NCBI RefSeq assembly: GCF_017347605.1
Contig: NZ_AP024484.1
Span: 3,362,501-3,426,500 of the forward strand
Length of the DNA stretch: 64,000 bases
Reading direction: 5' to 3'
From: Prevotella herbatica
GTDB lineage: Bacteria > Bacteroidota > Bacteroidia > Bacteroidales > Bacteroidaceae
The translations under genes were made by a program, and so were the position numbers. The notes beneath the pieces were generated by a model, which saw only the letters and a list, made by a program, of their open reading frames with translations, did not search any database and had not been told where the DNA came from. Shown in pieces: positions 55,944 through 64,000 of the stretch. Position 1 is the first letter of the stretch. Each line of letters opens with the position of its first letter.

Positions 55944-55954
55944 ATATAATTGTT

Positions 55955-57505
55955 ATGAGAAAATTTGTATTAATATTACTGATGGTGATAACTGTTTCAG
56001 TAGCTAACTTTGCCTATGCTGGCACTACAAGGCTCCCAGATCCATCTGGAACTGCAACAGGAAATGTAAATGATATAACTGCTGTGACCCAAGGAAAGCC
56101 TACACAGAGCGAGGTCGAAGATCAAGTAGGTCACAACAAGGTGGCAATAAATATGGTATGGGTATTGGTTACAGGATTCCTTGTTATGTTTATGCAGGCA
56201 GGTTTCGCACTTGTTGAAACCGGACTTACTAGAGCCAAAAATGCTAATCATACCATGGCAATGAACTTTATGGTTTATGCATTAGGTATGATAGGATTCT
56301 TTATAAGTGGATTTGCTATTATGTTTGGAGGAATTGGTAGTCTTGGCACCTTAGGTGGATTTGGTGGATTATCTCATGAATTTGCCATTAACCTCTTTGG
56401 GCATACCTTTGGACTATTCGGTACGACAGGTTTTTTCCTTAGTGGTGGTACTTATGATGTTGCTGTCTTTGCCCTTTTCTTGTTTGAGATGGTGTTTATG
56501 GATACAACAGCAACAATCCCTACAGGATCAATGGCTGAACGTTGGAAATTCTCGTCTTTTGCAATATATGGAATTATAGTTGGAGGTCTTATTTATCCTA
56601 TATTCGGAAACTGGGTATGGGGCGGAGGCTGGCTCTCACAACTTGGAAGCATGTTTGGACTTGGACATGGAGTTGTAGACTTTGCTGGTTCTGCTGTGGT
56701 CCACATGACTGGTGGTGTCTTAGCGCTAGTTGGAGCTATCATGATAGGCCCTAGAGTTGGAAAATACAACAAAAACGGAACGCCAAACGCTATTCCTGGT
56801 CATAATATACCATTAGCCATTGTTGGTTGTTTTATATTAGCTTTCGGATGGTTTGGATTCAACTCAGGTTCATCTCTTGCAGGTGGCGATTTAAGAATCA
56901 GTGTTGTTGCTGTTAATACAATGATTGCATCTGCAACAGGAGCTTTTGCTTCAATGGCATATATGTGGTGGTTTAAGACAAAGAAGCCAGACCCAACAAT
57001 GATGATGAACGGTATGCTAGCAGGTCTTGTAGCTATCACTGCTCCATGTGCTTTTGTCAATGTATTGATTGCAGCTCTTATCGGTCTCGTTGCCGGAGTT
57101 TTGGTAATCGAAGCCTCTTTCTTCTTTGAACGTAAACTGAAGATTGACGATCCTGTGGGAGCTATTTCTGTACACGGCGTGAATGGAGCTTGGGGAGTAT
57201 TATCATTAGGTCTATTTGCTGATGGTTCATACGGCAATGGTTGGAATGGTGTAAAAGGCACCGTAACAGGACTTTTTTATGGAGATGCAAGCCAATTCTT
57301 TGCACAGCTCATCGGTGTAATCACTAATATTATTTATGTTGCAGCCATAGGTTGGGTTGTATTCAAGATTATCGGATTCTTCACTCATGGACTGCGAGTT
57401 AACGTTGATGCAGAACTTGAAGGACTTGACGTTCCAGAAATGGGTATCGAAGGCTATTCTGGTGTAAAAATGGATAAAAATTCAGAGACACCTCTTGCCA
57501 GATAA
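55955..57505 (+). CDS. amtB: Ammonium transporter AmtB
   Basis: A 516-residue membrane channel with an N-terminal signal sequence (ending NFAYAG) and about 11 membrane helices. MVWVLVTGFLVMFMQAGFALVETG, the signature DFAGSAVVHMTGGVLALVGA (pore His region) and VHGVNGAWGVLSLG (second pore His region) are present. It imports NH3/NH4+ under nitrogen limitation and is controlled by the GlnK encoded just upstream. Confidence 0.96.
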   Translation: MRKFVLILLMVITVSVANFAYAGTTRLPDPSGTATGNVNDITAVTQGKPTQSEVEDQVGHNKVAINMVWVLVTGFLVMFMQAGFALVETGLTRAKNANHTMAMNFMVYALGMIGFFISGFAIMFGGIGSLGTLGGFGGLSHEFAINLFGHTFGLFGTTGFFLSGGTYDVAVFALFLFEMVFMDTTATIPTGSMAERWKFSSFAIYGIIVGGLIYPIFGNWVWGGGWLSQLGSMFGLGHGVVDFAGSAVVHMTGGVLALVGAIMIGPRVGKYNKNGTPNAIPGHNIPLAIVGCFILAFGWFGFNSGSSLAGGDLRISVVAVNTMIASATGAFASMAYMWWFKTKKPDPTMMMNGMLAGLVAITAPCAFVNVLIAALIGLVAGVLVIEASFFFERKLKIDDPVGAISVHGVNGAWGVLSLGLFADGSYGNGWNGVKGTVTGLFYGDASQFFAQLIGVITNIIYVAAIGWVVFKIIGFFTHGLRVNVDAELEGLDVPEMGIEGYSGVKMDKNSETPLAR

Positions 57506-58322
57506 TATGATGTATATTGATGTGTCATGAATCAGCATTGTGCTTAACAAAGCGATATCTGGCACATCAATGCTTATACGCACTCATCATTGATAATCTT
57601 TCTAATGCAATTGCATTACATTATCAATGATGAGTGCTATAAATATAACCAGATAGGTATTATTGGTTTCTCTGTATAAATTGCAATAATCCTTGTCTTT
57701 ACTTATCTTCGTTATTTTTTCAAATAAATACCTTTGATATAGGGTGCAAATTAATCCTATTGTAAATACAATTATATATATATCTTCTCTCATAATTTTA
57801 TTTTTTTATTAGTTACGTTTTTCACATTCAAATCCCCTACTACGTATGCATCAGCATCTTGGGATGGCTATCTAAGTACTAAGTATTAGCAACAATTTTA
57901 TCTAAACCGAAAATCTGTTGTTCACACCATAATCAGCATGTACATACGCACGAAATAATTTATTATGTTTCATTTTTAATGTTATTTTAGTTAAGTCTCT
58001 AGTTATTATTTGATATGTAAATTTATATATATAAATTCATTCATGCAACTTTCATCCTGCTTATTTAACTTATCTTAAACAACCAGGAATAAAGAATAAT
58101 GCGTTAATATATTCATTTAGAGAAACTTGTTGCTAATTTTGCTGTATTGAAATATATAGCGAAGGGCCAAATTAATACTATCAATAAAGGATATAACCGA
58201 ACACTCAATTGTTAAAGATAATTATAAAAGCATGCTCTTATACGTTTATCCTTTGATTTTTTATTTATTATCCATACATTTGCCGTCGAATACATACATT
58301 AACTTTTTATTATTTAAAGACT
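57506..58322. other. Gene-poor stretch between amtB and the astacin-like gene
   Basis: Apart from the palindromic repeat near its start, this region holds only AT-rich sequence with short frames of doubtful coding value. No promoter with a full -7/-33 pair was recognised ahead of the gene at 58323. Confidence 0.5.
57580..57636. repeat. Palindromic repeat element, copy 2
   Basis: GCACTCATCATTGATAAT ... ATTATCAATGATGAGTGC around TAATGCAATTGCATTA, a longer version of the element at 54949-54997. It lies 74 nt behind amtB. Confidence 0.85.
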
Positions 58323-59441
58323 ATGACCCGAAAAAACAACTCTGTTATACGGTTAGTAATTTTTACATTTATCCCTTTGCTATGTGGTTGTTTCTCATCT
58401 GAAGATGATTCAGATAACACGACAATCTGTTTAAAGACAGATCAAGACTCTGTTACTGTGGAAACATTATCATCTGGTGTATCAATAACAAAATCTAAAG
58501 ATATTTGTTACTATGAGGGTGACATTGTGCTTACACTGGAGCAATTAATCTACTTAGCTGGTTATAGCGAATTGTATCAACCTGGTACACAAGCAACTAA
58601 AGCTACAAATTTGGTACCAATTACAAATCTTCCTAAAGATAAGAGTGCCTTAGCGCAATATGCAGCATATACCCCCAGAAATTACAATCTGTGGGCTATG
58701 GCTCGCTTCACGTATGATAACAACCTATCATCATCACAACGTGACATAATTAAAAAGGCGCTTCTTAATATTCAATCTAAGACCAATGTCCGCTTTTATA
58801 ACGCAACAGGTCTTCCTACGCGTGATAACACCTATAATATCGATTATCCATATATTAATTTCAGATATTGTGGACCTCAGGATAGATGTAGTTCAAAAGT
58901 AGGCAAAACAGGCGAAAAGCAAGATATAAATCTCGCAGACTTTGCTTTCTCGAAACCTGGAGTTGTAGAACATGAAATATGCCATGCGTTAGGTTTACTG
59001 CATGAGCAATGCCGCCCAGACAGAGATGATTATGTTACCATCAATACATCTAATCTTACCACCATAGGTAAGGCTAACTTTCAAAAGAGAGCAAGTAATT
59101 ATAGCGTGAAAGGTCCTTACGACTTTAATTCCATAATGGGAAACAGTTCTTATACTAGTTCTGCTAATGTTGTGATAGATGCATTAAAACCTATTTATAC
59201 TAAGCAAGATGGTTCTGTGATAAATCAAGGAATTGACTTATCAGATGGTGATTGCGCATGGCTCAATTACTATTATCTTCCTTATGTAGCACGTTCTGAT
59301 GACTATGTAGAATTGGATAGCGTTGTGTATGATGGAAATAACAAACGCCTAACTGAAGAGCAAAGACTACAGTTACAATCACAATTAAATAACGGAAATC
59401 CAACACCGCCATCTAGTGGTAGAATAAGCAATAATTTTTAA
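58323..59441 (+). CDS. Astacin-like (M12A) zinc metallopeptidase lipoprotein
   Basis: A 372-residue protein with a lipoprotein signal (hydrophobic stretch then LLCGC, acidic SSEDDSDN after the Cys). The catalytic core has the extended astacin zinc motif HEICHALGLLHEQCRPDRDDYV beginning at about residue 217 (His217, Glu218, His221, His227). The Met-turn appears as YDFNSIMGN, which keeps the Met but lacks the usual HY. A region of about 40 residues at the C-terminus is Gln/Asn/Pro-rich. It probably degrades proteins at the cell surface. Astacins are uncommon in bacteria. A terminator follows directly. Confidence 0.88.
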   Translation: MTRKNNSVIRLVIFTFIPLLCGCFSSEDDSDNTTICLKTDQDSVTVETLSSGVSITKSKDICYYEGDIVLTLEQLIYLAGYSELYQPGTQATKATNLVPITNLPKDKSALAQYAAYTPRNYNLWAMARFTYDNNLSSSQRDIIKKALLNIQSKTNVRFYNATGLPTRDNTYNIDYPYINFRYCGPQDRCSSKVGKTGEKQDINLADFAFSKPGVVEHEICHALGLLHEQCRPDRDDYVTINTSNLTTIGKANFQKRASNYSVKGPYDFNSIMGNSSYTSSANVVIDALKPIYTKQDGSVINQGIDLSDGDCAWLNYYYLPYVARSDDYVELDSVVYDGNNKRLTEEQRLQLQSQLNNGNPTPPSSGRISNNF

Positions 59442-59444
59442 ATT

Positions 59445-59476
59445 AAATGGGATTGATTATATAGTCAATCCCATTT
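59445..59476 (+). terminator. Terminator of the astacin-like gene
   Basis: A perfect 12-bp hairpin, AAATGGGATTGA/TCAATCCCATTT, starting 3 nt after the stop region. Confidence 0.85.
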
Positions 59477-59717
59477 ATATATATATATCATGGTCTATCT
59501 TACACATGATTCTTCGTTTATAGCTAAGAATGACCAACAGTATATTAATTATCTGATATTCAACATTTTATTGACCAGCTAACTGCTATAGTTATTCAGC
59601 TATAAAGTTGCACTAATCTATGATAGCAACCAGTTCTTTTAAAAATCTTTTATCCCGAAACTAAACAAAGCTAATATGTGAAATAAAACAAATAAATAAT
59701 AAAATGCAATAACAAAA

Positions 59718-59731
59718 ATACCGATTGGTAT
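59718..59731. promoter_or_regulatory. TetR operator upstream of the TetR gene
   Basis: ATACCGATTGGTAT, a near-perfect palindrome of the TetR/AcrR type. The -7 element TATATTTG lies at 59742-59749, so the operator covers the -33 region. Its reverse complement recurs exactly at 60373-60386. Confidence 0.7.
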
Positions 59732-59770
59732 ATTTTCATATTATATTTGCACCCAAAATAATATAGAAAC

Positions 59771-60355
59771 ATGTCTAAAGCTGATAAAACAAAGGAATAT
59801 ATTATAGAAAGAACAGCATCAATCTTCAACACAAAGGGCTATGCTGGCACTTCTCTTAATGACATGACCGAAGTAACAGGTTTAACCAAAGGAAGTATTT
59901 ACGGCAATTTCAAAAACAAAGATGATGTTGCTGTCGAAGCTTTCAAATATAACTTTGGTGTTATGTCTAGTCTTTTTTCCTCTGAAATGGCAAAGAAGAA
60001 GACATGTAGAGAGAAACTTTTAGTGTATCCATATTTACTAGGAAACTTTTCTGAAACCAGATTTCCTGAAGGTGGATGCCCTGTTTTAAATACAGCTGTA
60101 GAGTCTGATGATACTCACCCACTCCTTAGACAGCAAACGATATTAGCGTTTACCAAATGGAAAAACGGAATAATTAATTTATTAAAAGATGGAATTGCTG
60201 CAAATGAATTTCACCCTGATATTCACTTGGAACAAGTTTCCCTTACTATGCTGGCTATGCTAGAAGGCGGAATCATGATACGTAAACTTACAAATAATCA
60301 AAAGTATATAGATAATATTATTAGTTCACTGCAAGACTATATAAATAGCTTGTAA
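59771..60355 (+). CDS. TetR/AcrR-family transcriptional regulator
   Basis: A 194-residue repressor. The N-terminal helix-turn-helix (AGTSLNDMTEVTGLTKGSIYGNFKNKDDVAVEAF) is canonical; the C-terminal helical domain has CPVLNTAVESDDTHP of the TetR_C type often seen with electrophile or fatty-acid-related ligands. It is flanked by two identical operators, one before itself and one before fabF, so it likely represses itself and the downstream pair. Confidence 0.92.
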   Translation: MSKADKTKEYIIERTASIFNTKGYAGTSLNDMTEVTGLTKGSIYGNFKNKDDVAVEAFKYNFGVMSSLFSSEMAKKKTCREKLLVYPYLLGNFSETRFPEGGCPVLNTAVESDDTHPLLRQQTILAFTKWKNGIINLLKDGIAANEFHPDIHLEQVSLTMLAMLEGGIMIRKLTNNQKYIDNIISSLQDYINSL

Positions 60356-60372
60356 TTTTTTTATCCAACAAT

Positions 60373-60386
60373 ATACCAATCGGTAT
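60373..60386. promoter_or_regulatory. TetR operator upstream of fabF
   Basis: ATACCAATCGGTAT, the exact reverse complement of the site at 59718-59731, placed 22 nt before the fabF start. Confidence 0.7.
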
Positions 60387-60407
60387 AATATAAAACAAAT
60401 ATTTAAA

Positions 60408-61655
60408 ATGAAACGAGTAGTAATCACAGGATTGGGCGCAATAACCCCATTAGGAAATAACATCAATGAATTTTGGGAAAACATTGTAAATGGGAAAAGC
60501 GGAGCTGCCCCATTGACTAAATTTGATTGTTCTAAATTTAAGACACATTTTGGTTGTGAAGTAAAAGACTTCCACCCTGAAGAGTTTTTAGATCGCAAAG
60601 AACTTCGTTCCAATGATCTTTTCACTCAATATGCTATCGCTGCGTCTGATGAAGCTATAAAGGATTCACAATTACATCCTGAGACCATGAGCGAAGCTGA
60701 ACGCTCAGAAATAGGTGTGATCTGGGCTTCTGGAAATGGTGGTATAGGTACGCTTGAAAAAGAACTCAAAGAGTATTATGCAGGAGATGGAACACCTAGA
60801 TTCAGCCCTTTTCTAATTCCTAAAATGATTGTAAATATGGCTGCTGGAGTTATTTCCATTCGCAATGGATTGCTTGGCACAAACTATGCTACGGTCTCTG
60901 CTTGTTCTTCATCAAATACAGCAATTATAAATGCTTTCGACACGATAAGATTAGGAAAAGCAACTGCCATGATTTGTGGAGGTTCAGAGGCTGCTATTAC
61001 AGAATCATCAATAGGTGGTTTCAATGCACTACAGGCTCTTTCAAAATCAAATGACGATCCACAGGGAGCATCACGCCCTTTTGATGAGACACGTAATGGA
61101 TTTGTCATTGGTGAAGGTGCTGGAGCATTAGTTCTTGAAGACTTGGAACACGCACTGAAGCGTAATGCAACGATATATGCCGAAATAATTGGTGGTGGTA
61201 TGGCTGCCGATGCCTATCACATTACGGGAACTCATCCTGACGGTTTAGGTGCTGTACTGTGCATGCAGAAGGCTCTCGCTGACGCTGGTCTTTCTCCTGA
61301 TAAAATTGATTATATAAATGCCCATGCCACTTCTACCCAGATGGGTGACATTAGTGAATTAAAAGGCATTAAAAAGGTATTTGGCGATAGGTCTATAAAG
61401 GTAACAGGTACAAAATCAATGACAGGTCATCTGCTTGGAGCTGCAGGTGCAATAGAAAGCATAATATCTATTCTGTCAATCAGAGATAATATCATTCCGG
61501 CAACTATCAACACCGAGAATCCTGACAAAGAAAATCCTGAAAACATAGACTTGGTTCTGCATCATTCGCGTTATGAGCCTGTAAACTATGTACTTAATAA
61601 CACATTTGGATTTGGTGGACATACTGCCAGTTCCATTTTTAAGAAATATATATAA
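60408..61655 (+). CDS. fabF: Beta-ketoacyl-ACP synthase II (FabF-like)
   Basis: A 415-residue condensing enzyme. RRVVITGLGAITPLG-like start, catalytic Cys in VSACSSSNTAI, His in NAHATSTQMGD and Lys/His in KSMTGHLLGAAGAIES form the complete triad. Being under TetR control and next to an SDR gene, it is probably an accessory copy for a special or stress-related fatty acid rather than the housekeeping FabF of a fab cluster. That reading is an inference. Confidence 0.9.
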   Translation: MKRVVITGLGAITPLGNNINEFWENIVNGKSGAAPLTKFDCSKFKTHFGCEVKDFHPEEFLDRKELRSNDLFTQYAIAASDEAIKDSQLHPETMSEAERSEIGVIWASGNGGIGTLEKELKEYYAGDGTPRFSPFLIPKMIVNMAAGVISIRNGLLGTNYATVSACSSSNTAIINAFDTIRLGKATAMICGGSEAAITESSIGGFNALQALSKSNDDPQGASRPFDETRNGFVIGEGAGALVLEDLEHALKRNATIYAEIIGGGMAADAYHITGTHPDGLGAVLCMQKALADAGLSPDKIDYINAHATSTQMGDISELKGIKKVFGDRSIKVTGTKSMTGHLLGAAGAIESIISILSIRDNIIPATINTENPDKENPENIDLVLHHSRYEPVNYVLNNTFGFGGHTASSIFKKYI

Positions 61656-61809
61656 CACTGCAGATCACACCCGTTTGCACATACCGTAATGTTCTATGCG
61701 AACCATGATCTACCGCTAGCAGGAGACTCTCTATAGTATCATACTAATTCAGTATCCTGCATAGCAAAAAAATAATTCTATATAGATTATAATTTAAAAT
61801 ATAACAATT

Positions 61810-62616
61810 ATGAAACAGACAATTTTAGTAACTGGGGCATCTTCTGGTATTGGATTATATATCGCCAATAAGCTCCACGAAAGCGGTTACAACGTAATTG
61901 GAACAAGCCGTAGCCCTGAGAAATATCAATCCAAAATACAATTCAAACTATTAGCTCTTGATATTACTGATGTCAATTCTATTAAGTCTTTCACAAAAGA
62001 ACTTTTCAGTCAAATAGACTCTCTTGAAGTAGTCATTAACAATGCAGGGTTTATGCTTACCGGACTTGTTGAAGAAACATCTATTGAATTGGGTAGACAG
62101 CAATTTGAAACAAACTTTTGGGGAACAGTAAATCTCACAAACGAATTACTACCTTACCTCAGAAAGCAGAGACATGGAAAGATCATTACCACGGGTTCAT
62201 TCTTTGGTTTAGTCGGACATCCAAGTGTAGCCTATTACGCTGCTTCAAAACATGCTTTGGAAGGCTATTTCAAATCATTGAGGTTTGAGTTGAATCTATT
62301 CAATATCAAGGTAAGCATCATTGAACCGATGTATACCAAATCAAATCTTGAAAGTCACGGTGTTGTTGGTGATGGTAGAATTGCAGATTACGATTCACTT
62401 AGGCATAACATCAGTTCCCTGTATAGCAGAGAGTTTGCCAAAGCTCCAGAACCAACAAATGTAATTAAGGCTGTAATGAAAATTATAAATGCAGTAAACC
62501 CTAAATTCAGTTATCCTGTTGGTAAGGCAACATCGCTTATTCTTATATTGCAGCGTTTTGCTTACAAGACATTTGAAAGTATTGTTTTAAAGCTTATAAA
62601 CTCTATTAAAAGATAG
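61810..62616 (+). CDS. Short-chain dehydrogenase/reductase
   Basis: A 268-residue Rossmann-fold oxidoreductase. TGASSGIGLYIA binds NAD(P), NNAG is in VVINNAGFML, and the catalytic Tyr/Lys are in YYAASKHALEGY with Ser in TGSFFG. Substrate unknown. It follows fabF by 154 bp on the same strand and could be part of the TetR-controlled set. Confidence 0.9.
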   Translation: MKQTILVTGASSGIGLYIANKLHESGYNVIGTSRSPEKYQSKIQFKLLALDITDVNSIKSFTKELFSQIDSLEVVINNAGFMLTGLVEETSIELGRQQFETNFWGTVNLTNELLPYLRKQRHGKIITTGSFFGLVGHPSVAYYAASKHALEGYFKSLRFELNLFNIKVSIIEPMYTKSNLESHGVVGDGRIADYDSLRHNISSLYSREFAKAPEPTNVIKAVMKIINAVNPKFSYPVGKATSLILILQRFAYKTFESIVLKLINSIKR

Positions 62617-63276
62617 CCAGATGAATGTAGTTTAAGCTAGCATCCTTCAACACTACGTTACAACGAAAGAAAGCTTTCTGCTGAATGTTTCGAAAACTCA
62701 CTGCTGCTCTGCTAAGTGAGATGCGCCTTGTATTAAGTGCAGATAATGTAGGCTTTTTTTATATATAAAATCCTGCATTATCTGCGTGATAATTCCCATT
62801 TTTGTCATCTTTGTGACATCATTTTTTCTACCGTATTCTGCACTCCCCCATGCAGTTTCCTCCATTTTTTTTTGGTATATTGATTTATTTTTTATACCTT
62901 TGGGAACATGATTAGTCATTATATGGATATTGTATTGTAAATAATTTGTGTAAATATCATACAAATTATCCTTTCTTTTTTATCGTAGATTTATTTTCGA
63001 TAAAGGAATTTATTCTAAAAAATATAATATCAATCAGCATGCGAAATTGAAAGTATAACCATACTTTTACGTGTGCAAAAAATAAAGACATGTGTGATAA
63101 CAAACAAACTATATAAGCTAAACTTACTATAAACTTAACAACCTGGACTTGCCTATAATAAGGCATATCCTCGTTTAAAATAAAATATGATAGACTGCTA
63201 CCGGCATGTTAGCTCATAATATTATGTTACAAACAAGACAATCAATATATAAACCAACATTAAAAAAGGAATGCAT
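62617..63276. other. Non-coding stretch with a long hairpin
   Basis: No convincing gene. At 62739-62785 a hairpin with arms GCAGATAATGTAGG/CCTGCATTATCTGC (one mismatch) and a T-rich loop may end the SDR transcript. The rest is AT-rich. Confidence 0.5.
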
Positions 63277-64000
63277 ATGAAACAAAAGAAAATGAAGCTC
63301 GCATCTAAAGATGTAAAGATCATGTTCGAAACCAATTTACAAAACATTCAGCAGATAGCTATATCGAGCTTAAGTGCTGATGATTTCAAACAACAACTAT
63401 TAAAAGATCTGCATCTAGAAGGAGAAATTCCATTATCACCAGATAAGGAAAACTTGAAACGACTTATTCTTCATGATGGCATGACAATCAAGGAGGCATC
63501 TACCGAAAAGATGATCAAATTAGAAACAATCACATGTCTATACAATTTTCTTACTGGCAAGGGAAATATTGAAGACTATAATCCTGATTTTCTGTTTGAT
63601 GTATATAAACAATTTGAGGAATCCACATGCAGTCAGTCAACATTACCAGATAAAAAGCAAATGATAAGGTGGATGAAAAGATGGGACTCTGGTACTGACT
63701 CGAAAATTATTGAAATAAGAAAAGAAAACAAGCAACGCATTATTAACCGATTGATTGAGCGAATTGATAAACATCAGTATGAGAAAAGCCGATATGCTTT
63801 TCCTCCTGGAATTAGTTTTATCGAGAAGCAAGAGATGGTTAACCAATGGTGGTCTGATTTCCGTTTTCATCTTTCTATGGCAGCTAGGAGCAGCAGAGAA
63901 CTCAACCACTTAATGGGGGATACGTTTTCAGATGAAATGAAAGCTATTTACCAAACAGCAAAGAAGAAGGGTATTCCTATTTTTGTCACTCCCTACTACC
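63277..64000 (+). CDS. KamA-family radical SAM protein, N-terminal part (runs off window)
   Basis: The frame is open from the ATG at 63277 to the window end, giving at least 241 residues. The first 150 are helical and lysine-rich. The later part, AARSSRELNHLMGDTF and KKKGIPIFVTPYY, resembles the start of the lysine 2,3-aminomutase-like (KamA) fold, where a TPYY block precedes the radical SAM core. The iron-sulfur cysteines would lie beyond the window, so the assignment is tentative. Confidence 0.6.
   Translation, partial: MKQKKMKLASKDVKIMFETNLQNIQQIAISSLSADDFKQQLLKDLHLEGEIPLSPDKENLKRLILHDGMTIKEASTEKMIKLETITCLYNFLTGKGNIEDYNPDFLFDVYKQFEESTCSQSTLPDKKQMIRWMKRWDSGTDSKIIEIRKENKQRIINRLIERIDKHQYEKSRYAFPPGISFIEKQEMVNQWWSDFRFHLSMAARSSRELNHLMGDTFSDEMKAIYQTAKKKGIPIFVTPYY

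Noticed and set aside
57602..57793. 63-residue minus-strand frame with two hydrophobic stretches behind amtB
   Set aside because: Its end lies inside the palindromic repeat, it has no promoter-like element and hydrophobic runs are expected by chance in such AT-rich DNA.
62698..62964. 88-residue minus-strand frame behind the SDR gene
   Set aside because: It runs through a long hairpin, has no family features and shows no coding-like composition; treated as non-coding.

Overview
The window is chromosomal DNA of a low-GC member of the Bacteroidota, most likely Prevotellaceae (order Bacteroidales). Genes are preceded by the Bacteroidales-type promoter (TAnnTTTG at -7, often TTTG about 20 nt upstream) rather than by sigma70 boxes. 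Gene content agrees: a type IX secretion plug protein, RprXY, an interpain-like C10 protease, M49 dipeptidyl peptidase III, an M64 peptidase, BspA-like leucine-rich repeats and an EF-G2 paralogue. The genus is an inference.

Layout. 1-7.6 kb: the end of feoB, a T9SS plug protein, two nearly identical reverse rubrerythrins in tandem, a umuDC operon whose UmuD carries a DNA-binding-like N-terminal domain, and a secreted C10 protease with leucine-rich repeats. 7.8-17.4 kb: an AT-rich, tightly overlapping four-gene operon on the minus strand ending in a 1732-residue DUF1998-type helicase. This is the best candidate for an undescribed (probably anti-phage or anti-plasmid) system, and it abuts a decayed copy of the 5' part of umuD. 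17.4-21.35 kb: a gene-poor stretch packed with unrelated repeat arrays (33-bp tandem repeat, inverted pair of AGCTACG clusters, 22-bp tandem repeat, a 257-bp palindrome of GTGTCGG motifs, two copies of a 119-nt promoter-bearing repeat) around one TraB/GumN-like gene and a gene remnant.

21.35-51 kb is mostly core metabolism and information processing: HAD phosphatase, pectin-type acetylesterase, hisS, purA, a Fur-family regulator, an AlkD/HEAT-like protein, DPP III, an AraC regulator with an AT-hook tail, recQ, a nucleotide pyrophosphatase/phosphodiesterase, uxaB with paired operators, a DUF2400 protein, a glucosaminidase with LysM domains, folK, an M64 peptidase, pdxST with an adjacent pseudo-kinase/AraC fusion, a GH13 amylase fused to an AlaX-type editing domain, fabD, rpsF-rpsR-rplI, rprXY, EF-G2 and hemW.

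51-64 kb: a DUF362 protein, an AraC regulator with a GH29 fucosidase, glnK-amtB, an astacin-like lipoprotein, a TetR-fabF-SDR cassette with two matching operators, and the start of a KamA-family radical SAM gene that runs off the window.

How the parts fit: oxidative-stress and SOS genes cluster at the left. Carbohydrate genes (RhgT-like esterase, UxaB, GH13, GH29) point to plant or host glycan use. The helicase operon plus the repeat-rich gap look like an acquired accessory region inserted into an otherwise ordinary Bacteroidales backbone. No rRNA, tRNA, CRISPR array or intact transposase was recognised.
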